DNA from: DATJPY01 sp035506135
GTDB lineage: Bacteria > Myxococcota_A > UBA9160 > PR03
NCBI GenBank assembly: GCA_035506135.1
Contig: DATJPY010000089.1
Coordinates: forward strand, 1-21,884
Direction of reading: 5' to 3'
Length of the DNA: 21,884 nt
The notes under the pieces were generated by a model that was not told where the DNA came from, made no database searches, and saw nothing but the letters and a program-made list of their open reading frames with translations. The position numbers were made by a program, and so were the translations under genes. Positions 19,380-21,884 of this stretch are shown piece after piece. Positions within the stretch are counted from its first letter, which is position 1. Every line of letters starts with the position of its first letter.

Positions 19380-21884
19380 GTGGCAGAGCATCCCCAGGAT
19401 CCCCAGCGTCCGGCCGGCGAGAGGCCGCTCGGGTTCGATCCGGACTACCGGCTCGAGCACCGCTACACGCTCGATGCCGGCCGCGTCTACCTGACCGGCG
19501 TCCAGGCGCTGGTGCGGCTTCCGCTGCTGCAGCGCCAGCGCGACGCGGCCGCCGGCCTCCGGACGGCGGGCTTCATCTCCGGCTATCGAGGCTCGCCGCT
19601 CGGCACCTACGACCTGGCGCTCTGGCAGGCCAAGGCGCTGCTCGAGGCCGAGCACGTGCGCTTCGAGCCCGGCGTCAACGAGGACCTGGCCGCCACCGCG
19701 GTCTGGGGCTCGCAGCAGGCGCACCTGCTGGAGGGCCCTCGCTACGACGGCGTCTTCGGCATCTGGTACGGCAAGGGGCCCGGCGTCGACCGCTCCTGCG
19801 ACGCGCTGAAGCACGGCAACTACGCGGGCGCGGCGCCGAACGGCGGCGTCCTCGTGCTCTGCGGCGACGACCCCGGCGCCAAGTCGTCGTCGATCGCGCA
19901 CCAGAGCGAGCCCGCGCTGATCCACTGCGGCATCCCGATCCTGAACCCGGCCGACGTGCAGGAGTACCTGGACTTCGGCCTCTACGGATTTGCGATGTCC
20001 CGCTACAGCGGCGCGTGGGTCGCGATGAAGTGCCTGACGGATACGGTCGACAGCGCGCGCTCGGTCGCGGTCGGCCCGGAGCGCGCGCGGATCGCGCTGC
20101 CCGAGGACTTCGAGCGGCCGCCGGGGCTGCACATTGGCTGGCAGAACCTGCCGCTGGCCGTGGAGAGGCGCCTGTACCAGCAGCGGCTCCCCGCGGCGCA
20201 GGCCTTCGCGCGCGCCAATCGGCTCGATCTCGTCGCGTTTCCGGCGGGCGACGGCCCGCACCGGCGGCTCGGCATCGCCACCTGCGGCAAGGCCTACCTC
20301 GACGTGCGGCAGGCGCTCGAGGACCTCGGCGTCGACGAGGCGCGCGCCGCCGCGATCGGGCTCTCGATCTACAAGGTAGGGATGACCTGGCCGCTCGAGC
20401 CCGAGGCCGCGCGGCGCTTCGCGGTCGGGCTCGAGGACGTGCTCGTGGTCGAGGAGAAGCGGCCGCTCGTCGAGGAGCAGCTCGCGCGCCTGCTCTACAA
20501 CGAGGAGCGCCGCCCGCGGCTGCTCGGCAAGCGGGACGAGCGCGGCTCGCCGCTCGTGCCGGCCGAAGGGGAGCTCACGCCGGCGGCAGTGGCCGAGGCG
20601 GTGCGGAGCTGGCTCGAGCGGCGCGCACCCGATCTCGAGCTGCGCCGGCCGGCCGCGCTCTCCGTCGCTCCGCCCGTCGCATCGCTCACCCGCCTGCCGA
20701 GCTTCTGCTCCGGCTGCCCGCACAACACCTCGACGGCCGTTCCCGAGGACTCGGTCGCGCTCGGAGGCATCGGCTGCCACGGCATGGCGGTGTGGCTGCC
20801 CGAGCGGCGCACCCTGGCCGTCACGCAGATGGGCGGGGAGGGCGCCAACTGGATCGGGGCGGCGCCCTTCACCGAGACGCCGCACCTCTTCCAGAACATC
20901 GGTGACGGCACCTACTTCCACTCCGGGCTCCTCGCCATCCGCGCCGCGGTCGCCGCCGGCGTGAACATCACCTACAAGGTCCTCGCGAACGGCGCGGTGG
21001 CGATGACCGGCGGGCAGCCCATCGAGGGCGAGCCGATGGCGGGCGAGATCACGGTGCCCGAGATCGCGCGCCAGCTCGATGCCGAGGGCGTGCGGCGCAT
21101 CGCGGTGGTGAGCGACCAGCCGGACAAGTATCCGCGCGACGCGCGCTTCCCTCCCGGCGTCACGTTCCATCACCGCGACGAGCTCGATCGCGTGCAGCGC
21201 GCGCTGCGCGACGTCTCCGGCGTGTCGGCGATCGTCTATGACCAGACCTGCGCCGCGGAGGCGCGGCGCCTGCGCAAGCGCGGCGCCTTCCCGGATCCCG
21301 ACCGGCGCGTGGTCATCAACGAGCTCGTGTGCGAGGGCTGCGGCGACTGCAGTGTGCAGAGCAACTGCATCTCGATCGAGCCGATCGAGACCGCCTTCGG
21401 GCGCAAGCGCCGCATCAACCAGTCGTCCTGCAACAAGGACTACTCGTGCCTCAAGGGCTACTGCCCGAGCTTCGTGACCGTGCACGGCGGGCGCCCGCGC
21501 AAGACCGCGGCGGGATCCTCAGCTGCGGCGCTCGACACCGGAGGAGACGAGCTCTTCGCGGGGCTGCCGGAGCCGCGGCCGACCGACACGTCGCGGCCGG
21601 TCGACGTGCTGGTCACCGGAATCGGCGGCAGCGGCGTCGTCACCGTGGGCGCGCTGCTCGGGATGGCGGCCCATCTCGAGGGCAAGGGGTGCTCGGTGCT
21701 CGACGTCACCGGGCTCGCGCAGAAGAACGGCCCGGTCACGAGCCACGTGCGCGTCGCAGCGCGGCCCGAAGAGCTCCACGCGACGCGCATCGCCGCGGGC
21801 TCGGCGGACCTCGTGATCGGCTGCGACATCGTCGTCGCGGCGAGCCCGGAGAATCTCTCGAAGCTCTCGCCGGCGCGCAGCGCG
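19380..21884 (+). CDS. Fused indolepyruvate-type 2-oxoacid:ferredoxin oxidoreductase (3' end cut by window)
   Basis: The first 835 codons of a large single-chain 2-oxoacid:ferredoxin oxidoreductase, which turns an aryl or branched 2-oxoacid plus CoA into acyl-CoA, CO2 and reduced ferredoxin. Order: N-terminal pyruvate-oxidoreductase domain (ISGYRGSPLGTYD, about 66-78), TPP-binding part with FCSGCPHN (about 442-449), GIGCHGM, TQMGGEGANWIG and GDGTYFHSGLLA. Next come Fe-S cysteines in VCEGCGDCSVQSNC (about 650-663) and CNKDYSCLKGYC, and the gamma-type domain from TGIGGSGVVTVGALLG (about residue 743 on). The N-terminal and Fe-S modules are complete. Family members are about 1150 aa, so roughly 300 residues lie beyond the window. 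The GTG start has GGAG 5 nt upstream. It diverges from the crotonase at 19310. Indolepyruvate versus other 2-oxoacid specificity is not decided by the sequence. Confidence 0.93.
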   Translation, partial: MAEHPQDPQRPAGERPLGFDPDYRLEHRYTLDAGRVYLTGVQALVRLPLLQRQRDAAAGLRTAGFISGYRGSPLGTYDLALWQAKALLEAEHVRFEPGVNEDLAATAVWGSQQAHLLEGPRYDGVFGIWYGKGPGVDRSCDALKHGNYAGAAPNGGVLVLCGDDPGAKSSSIAHQSEPALIHCGIPILNPADVQEYLDFGLYGFAMSRYSGAWVAMKCLTDTVDSARSVAVGPERARIALPEDFERPPGLHIGWQNLPLAVERRLYQQRLPAAQAFARANRLDLVAFPAGDGPHRRLGIATCGKAYLDVRQALEDLGVDEARAAAIGLSIYKVGMTWPLEPEAARRFAVGLEDVLVVEEKRPLVEEQLARLLYNEERRPRLLGKRDERGSPLVPAEGELTPAAVAEAVRSWLERRAPDLELRRPAALSVAPPVASLTRLPSFCSGCPHNTSTAVPEDSVALGGIGCHGMAVWLPERRTLAVTQMGGEGANWIGAAPFTETPHLFQNIGDGTYFHSGLLAIRAAVAAGVNITYKVLANGAVAMTGGQPIEGEPMAGEITVPEIARQLDAEGVRRIAVVSDQPDKYPRDARFPPGVTFHHRDELDRVQRALRDVSGVSAIVYDQTCAAEARRLRKRGAFPDPDRRVVINELVCEGCGDCSVQSNCISIEPIETAFGRKRRINQSSCNKDYSCLKGYCPSFVTVHGGRPRKTAAGSSAAALDTGGDELFAGLPEPRPTDTSRPVDVLVTGIGGSGVVTVGALLGMAAHLEGKGCSVLDVTGLAQKNGPVTSHVRVAARPEELHATRIAAGSADLVIGCDIVVAASPENLSKLSPARSA

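Noticed and set aside
19344..21485. A 713-codon minus-strand frame
   Set aside because: It is antisense to the oxidoreductase, which has TPP and Fe-S motifs on the plus strand.

Overview
This window is very GC-rich and densely coded on both strands, with many GTG and some TTG starts, short gene gaps and no stretch over 300 bp without a gene. It looks like a Gram-negative, lipid-degrading bacterium of the uncultured Myxococcota / Binatota (old 'Deltaproteobacteria') type. Three things support this: an MliC-like lipobox protein points to an outer membrane, acyl-CoA metabolism genes are abundant, and two luciferase-like oxidoreductases of the F420-dependent type are present. The taxon is inference from gene content, not a database match. 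No rRNA, tRNA, CRISPR array, insertion sequence or phage gene was seen.

Layout. (a) 1-5422, minus strand: an acyl-CoA dehydrogenase, a secreted protein of unknown function, a sugar-isomerase-like TIM barrel, a VOC/glyoxalase protein, a 35-codon mini-ORF resembling only the tail of a cytochrome P450, an acyltransferase-3 membrane protein and a D-2-hydroxyacid dehydrogenase cut by the window edge. (b) 5546-9222, plus strand: two consecutive multi-spanning GT-C-type membrane proteins, the second with a TPR tail. (c) 9226-13539, minus strand: an apparent four-gene operon, transcribed in the order MFE-2-like SDR dehydrogenase, HMG-CoA-synthase-like/DUF35 fusion, SCP-x-type thiolase, enoyl-CoA hydratase/isomerase. 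A 35-bp near-perfect palindrome that looks like a repressor operator lies in front of it. (d) 13655-16164, minus strand: an MliC-like lipoprotein and a directly abutting pair of large and small acyl-CoA dehydrogenase subunits. (e) 16207-17130, plus: an LLM-class oxidoreductase. (f) 17136-19310, minus: a small lipoprotein, a second LLM-class oxidoreductase and a crotonase. (g) 19380 to the window end, plus: a fused indolepyruvate-type 2-oxoacid:ferredoxin oxidoreductase, truncated by the window. The crotonase and the oxidoreductase diverge from a 69-bp gap holding a site that fits the published KstR consensus.

Together the genes suggest degradation of branched, isoprenoid or steroid-like acyl-CoAs: dehydrogenation (three ACADs), hydration (two crotonases), oxidation (SDR) and C-C cleavage (thiolase with a DUF35 partner). 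The most interesting part is region (c). There a degenerate HMG-CoA-synthase-like protein lacking the expected nucleophilic Cys is fused to a zinc-ribbon DUF35 domain and coupled to an SCP-x thiolase. A palindromic DNA element is inserted in frame in the fusion gene. The largest gene-free gaps are 5423-5545, 13540-13654 and 17556-17656. The first two hold candidate regulatory palindromes; in the third I see nothing convincing.
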